Below, piece by piece: positions 35,333 to 43,927 of a stretch of 59,482 nucleotides of DNA (its first letter is position 1; every line of letters starts with the position of its first letter). The DNA comes from Amycolatopsis coloradensis (GTDB lineage: Bacteria; Actinomycetota; Actinomycetes; Mycobacteriales; Pseudonocardiaceae): contig NZ_CP150484.1 in assembly GCF_037997115.1 (NCBI RefSeq), positions 6,322,821 through 6,382,302 of the forward strand. Direction: 5' to 3'. The notes below the pieces were generated by a model that saw nothing but the letters and a program-made list of their open reading frames with translations, ran no database searches and was not told the DNA's origin. Made by a program: the position numbers and the translations under genes.

Positions 35333-36318
35333 CAGACCACCCTAGTCGCTGTCGAACCGATCAAACCCGCGGCGCGCAGATCGGCCCAGACCTGTGCGGG
35401 CACCTCCGCGGCGAAGGACTCCACGTTGCGTCGTACCTCTTCGGCGGACCGCATCCCGACCGCGATGCCGGCGACGGCCGGGTGCTGGAGCGGGAAGGCC
35501 ATGGCCGCTTGGGGAAGCGTCACGCCGTGCGCCTCGCACACGTCGGCGATCCGGTTCGCCCGCTCCACGACTTCCGGTGATGCGGTCTCGTAGTCGAAGT
35601 GCGCTCCCGCAACAGGCCTCGGCACGGCGAGCAGCCCGGAGTTGAAGACCGACGCCGCGATCACCGAGACACCGCGTTCCTCGCACGCGGGCAGGAAGGT
35701 GTCGAGCGCGCTGTGCTCGAGCAGCGTGTGGCGGCCGGACTGCATGATCACGTCGACATCGGTCTCCTCGACCAAAGTGGTCAGCATGGCCGTGTCGTAC
35801 ATACCGGCGCCGATCGCGCCGACGATCCCTTCCGACCGCAGTTCCGCGAGGGCCGGGTAGCCGTCGCGCATCGCGTCGTCGAAGTACTCCTCGGCGTCGT
35901 GCAGGTACAGCACGTCGATCCGGTCCAGGCCCATCCGCTCCAGGGAATCCTCGACGCTGCGCCGGATCCCGTCGCGCGTGAAGTCGCGTACCCGGCGATG
36001 CGTCGCGGGGACGTGGAAGCCCGCCGGATCCCTTTGCCCGTCCGCATCCTGGGGTACCAGCAAGCGGCCGACCTTCGTCGACAGGACGAAGGAATCACGC
36101 GGCAGCGAGCGCAGAAACTCGCCGATGCGGCGTTCGGAATGCCCGATCCCGTAATGCGGTGACGTGTCGTAGTACCGGATCCCGCCGTCCCAGGCCGCGG
36201 CCAGCGCCCCCGCCGCGGTCTCGTCGTCCAGTGGCGCGAACAACCCGCCGAGCGGCCCACCGCCGAAACCCAGCCGCGTCACCTCGACATCGGTGCGCCC
36301 GAGTCGCCTCGTCTCCAT
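35332..36318 (-). CDS. Aldo/keto reductase, D-threo-aldose dehydrogenase-like
   Basis: 328 residues. METRRLGRTDVEVTRLGFGG opens the barrel; catalytic residues are visible as Asp and Tyr in YYDTSPHYGIGHSERRIGEF and Lys in FVLSTKVGR. NADP-binding C-terminal segment GIAVGMRSAEEVRRNVESF is present. The sequence style is that of the L-fucose/D-threo-aldose 1-dehydrogenase branch. ATG at 36318. First gene of a two-gene operon with the VOC protein. Confidence 0.9.
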   Translation of the reverse strand: METRRLGRTDVEVTRLGFGGGPLGGLFAPLDDETAAGALAAAWDGGIRYYDTSPHYGIGHSERRIGEFLRSLPRDSFVLSTKVGRLLVPQDADGQRDPAGFHVPATHRRVRDFTRDGIRRSVEDSLERMGLDRIDVLYLHDAEEYFDDAMRDGYPALAELRSEGIVGAIGAGMYDTAMLTTLVEETDVDVIMQSGRHTLLEHSALDTFLPACEERGVSVIAASVFNSGLLAVPRPVAGAHFDYETASPEVVERANRIADVCEAHGVTLPQAAMAFPLQHPAVAGIAVGMRSAEEVRRNVESFAAEVPAQVWADLRAAGLIGSTATRVV

Positions 36319-36381
36319 AACCGGCCCCCTTGATCAGGTCAGCGACCACGGTGCCACATCCGGGCGATCCGGTCCCGCGAT

Positions 36382-36936
36382 TTATTCGCCGCCGGCGAGC
36401 CACTCCGCACACGAGACGACCTCGAAGCCGCGACTCGGGAACACCTTGTCGACGAAGAAGCCGTGCATCGCCGGATCGCCGTCGGCGCAACCGTCGCGCA
36501 GCACGGTCACGTGATAGCCGCGGTCCGCCGCGTCGTAGGCCGTCGCGGCGACCATGGCGCTGGTCGCGACTCCGGCGATCGCGACCGTGTCGACCCCCCT
36601 GGCGCGGAGCACCAGATCGAGATCCGTGCCGGCGAACGCGCCGGCACGGCGTTTCAGCACGACCACGTCCTCGTCGGCGACCGGCAGATCGATCTCCGTC
36701 CCGGCCGAACCCTCGTGGAAGGTGTCCCCCGCGCCGTGGAACGACTCGAACAGCGCGTTCCCGGGCGGCAGGTCCGCCCCGTTGCCGCGGAGTGCGAAGT
36801 GGACGAACACGATGAGCGCCCCGGCCGCACGCGCACGCGGCAGCAAGCTCTTGATCGGCGGCAAGACTGTTCCGGTGAACGGGTAGGTGCCCGTGATACC
36901 TCGCTGGAGGTCACCGATGATCAGCGCGGTGGTCAT
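36382..36936 (-). CDS. Isochorismatase-like hydrolase lacking the catalytic Cys
   Basis: 184 residues. Isochorismatase fold: ALIIGDLQRGITG with Asp9, VVVLKRRAGAF with Lys95, and the cis-peptide segment GVATSAMVAATAYDA. The catalytic Cys expected in the last motif (TxxCV) is Met128, so the usual Cys-Asp-Lys triad is broken. The protein may use another mechanism, as some family members do, or be a binding protein. ATG at 36936. It is divergent from the GH5 gene at 36998. Confidence 0.82.
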   Translation of the reverse strand: MTTALIIGDLQRGITGTYPFTGTVLPPIKSLLPRARAAGALIVFVHFALRGNGADLPPGNALFESFHGAGDTFHEGSAGTEIDLPVADEDVVVLKRRAGAFAGTDLDLVLRARGVDTVAIAGVATSAMVAATAYDAADRGYHVTVLRDGCADGDPAMHGFFVDKVFPSRGFEVVSCAEWLAGGE

Positions 36937-36997
36937 GCACGGAAGCTACCCGATCGTCCGTATACAACCGGCCGCGCGACTGGCTAGCCTCCGGCGG

Positions 36998-38839
36998 GTG
37001 AGGATCAAGAGTGTGCTGCTCGCCGTCCTGGTGACCGCCGGAATCGTGATTCCCCCGCCCGCCGTCGCCACGGCGGACCCGTCGGATTGGGTGGCGCCGC
37101 TGAGCACGCGCGGCCGCTACATCGTCGACGCGGCGGGCGACCGGTTCAAGCTGAAGGCCGCCAACTGGCACGGCGCGAGCGGTACGTGGACCGGCTCGGG
37201 CGACGTGAACGATCCGGCCGCGCACCACGCCGGTGAGATCGCCTACCAGACTCCGCTCGGGCTGGACCGGGCCTCGATCGACACGATCATCGACGGGCTG
37301 GCGGAGCTGGGCCTGAACAGCGTCCGGCTTCCCTTCTCCAACGCGATGATCCACGACACCAGGCCGGTCCCCGACCTCCCGGCGAACCCGGAGCTGCGCG
37401 GCCTCACTCCGCTGCGGGTCTACGACCGCGTCGTCGCGCGGCTGACCGCGCGCGGGTTCGCGGTGATCCTCAACAACCACACCACGACCTCCCGCTGGTG
37501 CTGTGGCCTCGACGGCAACGAGCGCTGGAACACCGCGCAGACCGAACAGCAGTGGCAGGACGACTGGCTGTTCATGGCGCGCCGCTACGCCGCGAACAAA
37601 CGGGTGGCCGGCGCCGATCTGTACAACGAGGTCCGCCGCAACGTCTTCGACGATCCCAATTGGGGCTGGGGAAACGGCACGGACTGGCAGCGCGCGAGCC
37701 AGCGGGTGGCCGACCGCATCCTGACCGAGGCCAATCCCGACCTGCTGCTCATCGTCGAGGGCATCAACTGGACCGGCCTGCCCGTGGACGGCCTTCCCCA
37801 CGGAAGGCCGACGCTGGAGCCGGCCCGCACGCTCTCGCATACGCTCGTGGACTCCGGGAAACTGGTCTACTCCGCACACTTCTACGGGTACACCGGTCCG
37901 AACCATTCCGGGGCGACCGGCACCGGCGAGACCCACGACCCGCGCTACCGCGAACTCTCGCCGCAAGAACTGCGTGATGTCCTTTACCGGCAGGCGTTCT
38001 TCGTCTCGGCGGAGACCGGCAAGCACTACACCGCGCCGCTCTGGATCAGTGAGTTCGGCGAAGGACGTCACACCACCGACGCGGCGAGCCGAGCCTGGTT
38101 CGAAAACTTCGTCGGCTACCTCGCGGAGACCGACACCGACTTCGCCTACTGGCCCGCTGTCGGATTCCACGAAGGCAGCACGGGCAACGGCTGGTCCTTG
38201 CTCTCGTGGGACGCGTCTGGCCGACGCGTCGACGTGCTCGACGGCACGGACTGGCGTGGCCCCGCGTGGCGACGGCTGGTGAACGCGCCATCCCGCACCG
38301 GATGGATCCCCGAGACCGAACGCTGGTCGATGCTGAACCTCGACTACGCGGATTTCCAGGCCTCGCGCAAGGTTCGCGCGATGACGGACTGGAATCCGGG
38401 CGCGCGCAAGGGAGCATGTCCCGACGGCCAGCGCCTCACCGGTCTTTCCCATACCGGGAACCGGGGCCTCTGCACCGGCAGGCTCGCCGCCCCGGCGGGC
38501 TACGCCGTGGTCCGCGGGGAGACCTATGTGGACACCGACTGGGCGTCCGGCTACACCAAGGTGCAGTGCCCGCCCGATCACGCCGCGGTCGGCTACAGCG
38601 TCACCGGCTCGGCGTTCTCCGCACTCCTGTGCGGCAGATCCACCACTCCACTCGGTCGGACCGGCCGGACCGTCTGGTTCGACCGCGGCGACAACCGGCC
38701 GTCCGGGAGCCCCGGCGGTGACTTCGCGTCGGGCCACTACAAGGGCCAATGCGCTCCGGGCGAATACGTCGCCGGTGTCGCGTACACCGGGCGCCTCGGC
38801 TCGAATCGCACTCCCGACGCGCTGCTCTGCCGCGCCTGA
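36998..38839 (+). CDS. Secreted glycoside hydrolase family 5 (cellulase-like) enzyme with Cys-repeat C-terminus
   Basis: 613 residues. Signal peptide to about residue 27 (VLLAVLVTAGIVIPPPAVA). The GH5 barrel spans about 30-420: KAANWHGASGTW, LNSVRLPFSNAM, VILNNHTTTSRWCC, acid/base Glu211 in GADLYNEVRRN, nucleophile Glu352 in LWISEFGEG. From about 470 to the end three similar units, each bracketed by Cys (CPDGQRLTGLSH, CPPDHAAVGYSV, CAPGEYVAGVAY), form an unassigned module, possibly for binding. GTG start at 36998 gives the signal peptide directly. Likely hydrolyses a beta-glucan or mannan outside the cell. Confidence 0.9.
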   Translation: MRIKSVLLAVLVTAGIVIPPPAVATADPSDWVAPLSTRGRYIVDAAGDRFKLKAANWHGASGTWTGSGDVNDPAAHHAGEIAYQTPLGLDRASIDTIIDGLAELGLNSVRLPFSNAMIHDTRPVPDLPANPELRGLTPLRVYDRVVARLTARGFAVILNNHTTTSRWCCGLDGNERWNTAQTEQQWQDDWLFMARRYAANKRVAGADLYNEVRRNVFDDPNWGWGNGTDWQRASQRVADRILTEANPDLLLIVEGINWTGLPVDGLPHGRPTLEPARTLSHTLVDSGKLVYSAHFYGYTGPNHSGATGTGETHDPRYRELSPQELRDVLYRQAFFVSAETGKHYTAPLWISEFGEGRHTTDAASRAWFENFVGYLAETDTDFAYWPAVGFHEGSTGNGWSLLSWDASGRRVDVLDGTDWRGPAWRRLVNAPSRTGWIPETERWSMLNLDYADFQASRKVRAMTDWNPGARKGACPDGQRLTGLSHTGNRGLCTGRLAAPAGYAVVRGETYVDTDWASGYTKVQCPPDHAAVGYSVTGSAFSALLCGRSTTPLGRTGRTVWFDRGDNRPSGSPGGDFASGHYKGQCAPGEYVAGVAYTGRLGSNRTPDALLCRA

Positions 38840-38844
38840 CGCGT

Positions 38845-39257
38845 TCAGGCTACGAAGACGCAGAACGGATGCCCCGCCGGATCCGCGTAGACGCGCATGG
38901 GTTCTTCCGGGTCTTCGCTGCGGTCGTACCGGAGCCGCCCGCCGAGTTCGAGGACGCGGGTGTGCTGCGCCTCGAGCTCCTCGACCGAGTCCACGGTCAG
39001 GTCCAGGTGCAGTTGCCGGGGCACCGGTTCTGCGTCCGGCCAGCTCGCTTCTTCCAGCCGGTCGCCCTGCTGGAACGCGAGTTGCGCCCCGCCGTCCGGG
39101 TTTCGCAGGACCAGCCAGTCCTTGTCCTCGGTGCCGGGCGGGGGCGCTTCGTCACCAGCAGGCGCCGGTAGAACTCCGCCAGCCCACGGGCGTCCGTGCA
39201 GTCCAAGACCACCTGACGGAACTTCGGACCCGTCTTCCGCTCGACCAAACCGATCAC
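38845..39257 (-). pseudogene. VOC-family protein gene with frameshift
   Basis: Starting at GTG 39257 the frame gives RQVVLDCTDARGLAEFYRRL; then the downstream frame continues DEAPPPGTEDKDWLVLRNPD, QLHLDLTVDSVEELEAQHTR and VYADPAGHPFCVFVA to the stop at 38845. A short deletion and frame change near 39170 joins LLV directly to the DEAPPPG segment. Apart from that the gene looks normal, so a very recent mutation or an assembly error is possible. It overlaps the PadR gene by four bases (GTGA) and would be its operon partner. Confidence 0.75.
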
Positions 39258-39823
39258 CTCTCCTCACTCGCGGCCGCGCGCCGGTCGAGCACCGCGAGAA
39301 CCTGTTCACACCAACGAACGTTCTCCTGTTCGAACGCGATCCCGCGGGCGAGGGTCAGATACGGCCCGACACGGGGAGCGGTGGCGAGGAACTCCGCTTC
39401 GGCGGACTCGCCGAGCAGACGCTCACGAAGGCGCTCGAAGCGTTTGAGCTTCGTCTCGGCGATGGACATCCTGTCCGCGACGGCGCGCCGGACCTCCTTG
39501 TCGTCGCCTGCCTCGAGGGCTTGGACCTGGACCAGCAGCTCGTCGCGGATCGCGGTCGGCTTCGGTACCCGGGTGGTGAACGCGGCGAGCTCGGCCGCGC
39601 CCGCGTCGGTCAAGGAGAAGAGTCGCTTGTTGGGACGCCGTCGCTGTTCGACGACTCGCGCCGCCACCAGGCCCTGCGACTCCATTTTGTCCAGTTCGCG
39701 GTAGAGCTGCTGTGGTGTCGCGGTCCAGAAGTTGGAGACCGACGCGTTGAAGCTCTTCGCCAGGTCGTAGCCCGAGGACTCGCCGTCCAGGAGCGTCGCG
39801 AGGATCGCGTTCCGCAGCGCCAT
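39254..39823 (-). CDS. PadR-family transcriptional regulator
   Basis: 189 residues: N-terminal winged helix (ALRNAILATLLDGESSGYDL, ASVSNFWTATPQQLYRELDK, GLVAARVVEQRRRPNKRLFS) and a C-terminal PadR_C helical domain (RDELLVQVQALEAGDDKEVR to EQENVRWCEQVLAVLDRRAA) for dimerisation and ligand sensing. ATG at 39823. Divergent from the NTF2-like gene at 39947; two palindromic sites lie between, so it probably represses both directions. Confidence 0.92.
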   Translation of the reverse strand: MALRNAILATLLDGESSGYDLAKSFNASVSNFWTATPQQLYRELDKMESQGLVAARVVEQRRRPNKRLFSLTDAGAAELAAFTTRVPKPTAIRDELLVQVQALEAGDDKEVRRAVADRMSIAETKLKRFERLRERLLGESAEAEFLATAPRVGPYLTLARGIAFEQENVRWCEQVLAVLDRRAAASEER

Positions 39824-39847
39824 GGCGCGATGATAGTGCCACGCGGA

Positions 39848-39933
39848 TTAGTCGCAAAGTTGATTATTCACCTTGATGGACAGTGGCGCGATGATCGCCT
39901 ACGCTCGGCGGCATCTACTCAACAAGTTGACTA
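39848..39933. promoter_or_regulatory. Two PadR-type operators between the divergent genes
   Basis: TACTCAACAAGTTGACTA (39916-39933) is nearly a perfect palindrome, sitting just before the NTF2-like gene. TTAGTCGCAAAGTTGATTA (39848-39866), close to the padR start, is a weaker copy. Their shared form TAnTC...GTTGAnTA suits a PadR dimer. Confidence 0.6.
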
Positions 39934-39946
39934 TGAGGAGATCGCC

Positions 39947-40330
39947 ATGCCCACGTTCCGTGAAGCAGTCGAAGCGAAGGACGCCGCCGCGCTCGAGGCA
40001 TTGCTCGCCGACGACGTGGTCTTCACCAGTCCGGTGGCGTTCAAGCCCTACCAGGGGAAGGCGATCACCGCGGCGATCCTGCGCGGCGTGCTGCGCGTGT
40101 TCGAGGACTTCCGCTACGTCCGCGAGATCCACGACGGCGCGCACCATGTTTACGAGTTCGAAGCGACGGTCGACGGGTTGAAGATCAACGGCTGCGACCT
40201 CCTGACCTTCGGCGCCGACGGCAAGATCACCGACTTCAAGGTGATGGTCCGGCCGCTGCGCGCGGCCGAGGCGCTCGCGGCACGGATGGGCGCCCAGTTC
40301 GAGGCCATCAAGGCGGACGCGCTCGGCTGA
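39947..40330 (+). CDS. NTF2/SnoaL-like fold protein
   Basis: 127 residues. MPTFREAVEAKDAAALEALL, ADDVVFTSPVAFKPYQGKAI and DGLKINGCDLLTFGADGKIT follow the SnoaL-like polyketide cyclase/limonene-epoxide-hydrolase pattern. The catalytic Asp-rich site of known enzymes is not clear, so the activity is unknown. ATG at 39947 follows GAGGAG. Probably controlled by the divergent PadR. Confidence 0.85.
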   Translation: MPTFREAVEAKDAAALEALLADDVVFTSPVAFKPYQGKAITAAILRGVLRVFEDFRYVREIHDGAHHVYEFEATVDGLKINGCDLLTFGADGKITDFKVMVRPLRAAEALAARMGAQFEAIKADALG

Positions 40331-40486
40331 GGCTTCCCGTACTTGAGCCAAGAGCGGCGATCACGCGCGGGTTCTGCCGTCGCACCGCCCAGCCACCACT
40401 TCTCAACTGTCCGCAAAGGACACTTTCGCGCTATGAGCGCCCGATTGGAGTACTTTGCGGGGATAGCGGCGGGGTCGCGAGTGATA
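40331..40486. other. Noncoding stretch with a GGACACTTTCGCG motif
   Basis: No gene. Around 40410-40435 the sequence CCGCAAAGGACACTTTCGCG forms a short hairpin (GTCC / GGAC) and resembles the CACTTTCGC core of the palindromic repeats at 21674 and 59230. A related GCGAAAGGTGTCC lies inside the element at 40661-40673. Confidence 0.4.
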
Positions 40487-40810
40487 AAGAGGGTCAGAAC
40501 GCAATGCCACGTAGCTTAAGTTGATCTTGGGCGGGGTTGACAGGTGGGGTGAAGGCTCCCTTCGCTGCGCCTGATGCGACGAAGAGGCACCTTCGGTCCC
40601 GGTCGCGGGTCGGGTTGGTCGGGAAATCGCCCATCTGGGCATCAATCAGACATTGAGTCAGCGAAAGGTGTCCTTAGTGGACACTCAGTGGCGTAGTCGG
40701 CTCCTGTCGGCCAGGGCAACCGAGCGCTTGACCTGCGGCGACCCTCACCGCTTACGATCAAGACCGCCATCCAAGATCAACTTAAGCTAGGTGGCAAGAG
40801 GGTTAGAACG
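40487..40810. mobile_element. MITE-like element: 24-base terminal inverted repeats within a 15-base direct repeat
   Basis: Inverted arms at 40507-40530 and 40771-40794 match at 23 of 24 positions (core TAGCTTAAGTTGATCTTGG). Just outside each arm stands a direct repeat, AAGAGGGTCAGAACG (40487-40501) and AAGAGGGTTAGAACG (40796-40810), 14 of 15 identical. The 240-base interior codes for nothing; it holds a hairpin GTGTCC-TTAGT-GGACAC (40668-40684). This looks like a non-autonomous transposable element or a large fold-back structure. No transposase is present. Confidence 0.6.
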
Positions 40811-40909
40811 ATCTTTACCGCTCACGACCCCGCACACATTCGCCTGAATCGCCCAGATTGCACACTTCGCCTCGAACGTGCGTCCCTTGTGGAGGTCAAG
40901 AGAACCGCG

Positions 40910-41566
40910 TCACGACTGCCGTCGCACCATCTCGGCTATCCAGACGGGAGCGAACGGCGAGGTGCAGTTCGGCGGGGTCGGATAGTCCTTGAGCACTTCG
41001 AGGCGCTCCCCGATGCCGATCGCCCGGGCACGATGCTCCGCGTGCTCGATCCCGATCTGCGCCAGGCAGTGGTTCATCGCCCACTGCAGGCGATCCGGCG
41101 CGGTCTTCATCTCCGCTTCGATGACGTCGAGCAGCCCGGTGAGGTCGAGGCCCTCGGGCTTCTTCGCCACGCGTTCGGTCGTCAGGGCCCAGCCGGCGCT
41201 CGCGACCACGGGGTCCGGATCGGCCGACCACGTCAGGCGCAGCTCTTCGGCGTGCGGGCTCTTCTTGACCACATAGTTCACGAGCCAGTCGTGCACCTTC
41301 GGGGTACGCGCCTCACGCACCATGCGGTCCAGCTCGTCGCGGTCGAACGCCTTCGGGCGGCAGATCAGGAGCGCGAGCAGTTTCGCCGCCGTGTCGTCCG
41401 TTTCCCACAGCTCGCGCGCGAGCTCCTGCTGGGTTTTCAGCCGCTTCGCGAGCGCACGCAGCTTGCCGAGGTTCACCCCGTGGTCGTCGCCGTGCTTCTC
41501 GTTCACCTGCCGTGCGCGCGGGTCCTCGAGCGCGGCCAGTTCGGCCATCACTTCGGCTGTCGTCAT
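40910..41566 (-). CDS. DNA alkylation repeat protein (AlkD-like HEAT repeats)
   Basis: 218 residues, all helical: QVNEKHGDDHGVNLGKLRAL, ELARELWETDDTAAKLLALL, LDRMVREARTPKVHDWLVNY and WAMNHCLAQIGIEHAEHRAR are HEAT-like repeats of the AlkC/AlkD family, which bind DNA or excise alkylated bases. The catalytic-Asp and Trp cradle of AlkD cannot be assigned by eye. ATG at 41566. Single gene. Fits the stress character of the following region. Confidence 0.85.
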   Translation of the reverse strand: MTTAEVMAELAALEDPRARQVNEKHGDDHGVNLGKLRALAKRLKTQQELARELWETDDTAAKLLALLICRPKAFDRDELDRMVREARTPKVHDWLVNYVVKKSPHAEELRLTWSADPDPVVASAGWALTTERVAKKPEGLDLTGLLDVIEAEMKTAPDRLQWAMNHCLAQIGIEHAEHRARAIGIGERLEVLKDYPTPPNCTSPFAPVWIAEMVRRQS

Positions 41567-41793
41567 CTCGGCCTCCCGACGTTCAGCCTACGAGGCGTGC
41601 CGGGTGGAGGAGCCGGCCGGGAACGGGGAAGCCGCTCGTGACGGCCTGCCGGGCACCGCTCACCCGGCGTACCGAGTCACGGGGCTGCTACGGTTGACCC
41701 GTCGCGGTTCAGACACCAGCCGCCGGATCCCTTCTTCCGGGTTCGGCCTGTCCACCGGACAGCGGCCGGCCCCCGTACCGGCAAGGAGTCAAC

Positions 41794-42195
41794 TTGACCG
41801 ACTACCGCGCTCCCGCTTCTTATCCAGCACCTTCGACGCGGAGATTCGTTTCCTCACTCGACATTTCGATCACCGCTTCCGCCGATGACACGGTGGTCAC
41901 CGTATCCGGTGAGATCGACCTCGGTGTCTCGGACGACCTGCGACGGGCGCTGGACGAGGAACTCCGATTCCAGCCGTCGGCGCTGATCGCCGATCTGTCC
42001 GCGGTCAGCTTCTGCGATTCGTCCGGCTTCACCGTTCTCGTCCAGATCCGGGCGAAGGCCGAGGAAGCAGGCATCCCGTTCATCATGGTCACCCAGGAAC
42101 GGGCCTTGCTGCGTCCGATGGCGCTGCTCGGCCTCGACGCCGTCTTCACCGTGCACCCGACCCTCGATTCGGCACGGAACATGCTCACTCGCTGA
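41794..42195 (+). CDS. STAS-domain anti-sigma-factor antagonist
   Basis: 133 residues. STAS fold: TVVTVSGEIDLGVSDDLRRA, SALIADLSAVSFCDSSGFTV, where the Ser in DSSG is the expected phosphorylation site for an anti-sigma kinase. TTG start at 41794 with a textbook AAGGAG five bases before it. About 20 residues precede the fold. No kinase is adjacent; it is followed 22 bases later by a PucR regulator with an RsbRD-like sensor, suggesting one regulatory pair. Confidence 0.9.
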   Translation: MTDYRAPASYPAPSTRRFVSSLDISITASADDTVVTVSGEIDLGVSDDLRRALDEELRFQPSALIADLSAVSFCDSSGFTVLVQIRAKAEEAGIPFIMVTQERALLRPMALLGLDAVFTVHPTLDSARNMLTR

Positions 42196-42217
42196 CCGGC
42201 TGCCATGATGGGCGGTT

Positions 42218-43462
42218 GTGACGAGTGACAAGGGTTCGGGCTTCCGTATCGGCGGCCGTCCACTGGCGGAACGGCTGACCGAAGTCCTGCCATCGCTCGC
42301 GAAGACGGTGCTGGCCGAGATCGTCTCCCGGATCCCGGAGTACGGCCTGCTCCCCGCCGAGGAACTCAGCGGCGACATCACGCAGGTGATCGAGCAGAAC
42401 CTGCGCTCGTTCATCGACACTCTGCGCACCGGGTCCACACCGGCGCGCGAGGAGCTCGACTTCCTCCGCGAGTCGGCGGCCCGGCGCGCGGAGGAAGGCA
42501 TCCCGCTCGACGTCGTGCTCACCGCGTACCACATCGGCATCCAGGTGGTCTGGGCGTCACTGACGCCGGACGCGCGTCCGGAGGAGGTCGCCGACGTCCT
42601 GGCCGTCAACGCGCTGACCCTGCGTTACCTGGAGGTGGTCACGCCCGCGGTCGGCGCCGGGTACCTCGATGAGCGACAGACGATGTTCGACGACGAGCGG
42701 TCGGCGCGGCACACCGTGCTTTCCGCGCTGCTCGACGGCGAACCCGCGGAGGTCGCGGCGGGACAGGCCGGACTGCGGCTGCCGCCGTGCTACCTCGTCC
42801 TCGCGGCGTCGGTCGGGGCGCATCCGGACGAGGAGATCGACGGGGTCGACCCGCTGGTCGCCGGGCGACGAAAGCTCCGGCGGCTGCGGGTCGAACTCGA
42901 GCGCCAGATCCGGGGCACCGTCCTGACCTCGCTCACTCCCGAAGGCGGCATCGCCTTGCTATCGCACGAAACCCCGGCCGGCGAACTGTCCACTCGCGAC
43001 TGGGCCCGGCTGGAGCGTGTCCTCGTCGACGTCGCCAGGACGGCGGGTGCCGAGGTCACCGCCGGGGTGGCCGCCGCTAAACCGTCCGAGGTGCCCGACG
43101 CGGCGAAGCTCGCGCAGGACGTGCTCGCGGTCGCCATCGGAGCCGGTCGGCCGCCGGGCCTGTACCGCCTCGACGACGTCCTGCTCGAATACCAGCTTTC
43201 CCGTCCCGGACCCGCACTCGACCGGCTGGCCTCCAGGCTGGCGCCGCTCGACGGCAACGAGGAGCTCCTGCTGACGCTGGAGACCTTCCTCCGCCGGGGA
43301 GGGCGACGGCAGACCGCCGCGGCCCTGCACGTCCACCCCAACACGGTCGATTACCGGCTGCGCCGGATCGCAGACCTCACCGGGCTGGATCCCACGAGGC
43401 TCGAACACGTCGCCCTGGTGAGCGCGGCGCTCGCCGCTCGCGCGACCCGAGGCCGTTCTTGA
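42218..43462 (+). CDS. PucR-family transcriptional regulator with RsbRD-like N-terminal domain
   Basis: 414 residues. The N-terminal four-helix region (LAERLTEVLPSLAKTVLAEI to FIDTLRTG, AYHIGIQVVWASLTP) resembles RsbRD/PucR sensory domains. The C-terminal PucR HTH is clear: LLLTLETFLRRGGRRQTAAA, then HVHPNTVDYRLRRIADLTGL. GTG start at 42218, 22 bases after the STAS gene. Probably controls stress or developmental genes nearby; ligand unknown. Confidence 0.9.
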   Translation: MTSDKGSGFRIGGRPLAERLTEVLPSLAKTVLAEIVSRIPEYGLLPAEELSGDITQVIEQNLRSFIDTLRTGSTPAREELDFLRESAARRAEEGIPLDVVLTAYHIGIQVVWASLTPDARPEEVADVLAVNALTLRYLEVVTPAVGAGYLDERQTMFDDERSARHTVLSALLDGEPAEVAAGQAGLRLPPCYLVLAASVGAHPDEEIDGVDPLVAGRRKLRRLRVELERQIRGTVLTSLTPEGGIALLSHETPAGELSTRDWARLERVLVDVARTAGAEVTAGVAAAKPSEVPDAAKLAQDVLAVAIGAGRPPGLYRLDDVLLEYQLSRPGPALDRLASRLAPLDGNEELLLTLETFLRRGGRRQTAAALHVHPNTVDYRLRRIADLTGLDPTRLEHVALVSAALAARATRGRS

Positions 43463-43489
43463 GCCTCTTGTGACACGTCACCAACGGCC

Positions 43490-43888
43490 CTACAAAACGT
43501 GAAGGTCCTCGCTGTCGCGGAGGTCGAGCAGCCGACGGGCGGAACGGCACTCACCAGGGAAGATGAAGAGGAGCGTGTGCGTTTCCTCGGCGAGCAAATG
43601 CGCTCGTTCGAGCACCCGCATGCCGGTCGTGCCGAAGAACTCGAGCTCGGACAGGTTGAGGATCACCTTGGTACCGCAGCCGTTGAGCCGCTGGCTCAGC
43701 ATGTCCCACAGCCTCGGCGCGGTGCCGAGATCGACCTCGCCGTTCGCCTTGACCACGGCGGTTCCCCTGGTCGGCCTGCTCACGTGGAGCCGGAGACGTC
43801 CCCGACATTCCTCGAGCGCCCGCGGAGCGCGGGAGGCTGAGACTGCGCGCTTGCGGTCAAGCGCACGGGGCGTCGACAGGAAAGTCAT
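43490..43888 (-). CDS. STAS-domain protein with Thr at the phospho-site
   Basis: 132 residues. STAS core GTAVVKANGEVDLGTAPRLW, LNLSELEFFGTTGMRVLERA. The usual phosphorylatable Ser in the DSSG segment is Thr (GTTG), so regulation by an anti-sigma kinase may differ. The first 35 residues are basic and outside the fold; a later start is possible. ATG at 43888. Convergent with the PucR gene. Confidence 0.85.
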   Translation of the reverse strand: MTFLSTPRALDRKRAVSASRAPRALEECRGRLRLHVSRPTRGTAVVKANGEVDLGTAPRLWDMLSQRLNGCGTKVILNLSELEFFGTTGMRVLERAHLLAEETHTLLFIFPGECRSARRLLDLRDSEDLHVL

Positions 43889-43927
43889 ATATGGAAGTAC
43901 CCAGGCGCGTCACGAGGTGAAACCGGC

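Noticed and set aside
40331..40909. A gene hidden in the region before the DNA alkylation repeat gene
   Set aside because: Only short frames broken by inverted repeats; no start, codon bias or family.
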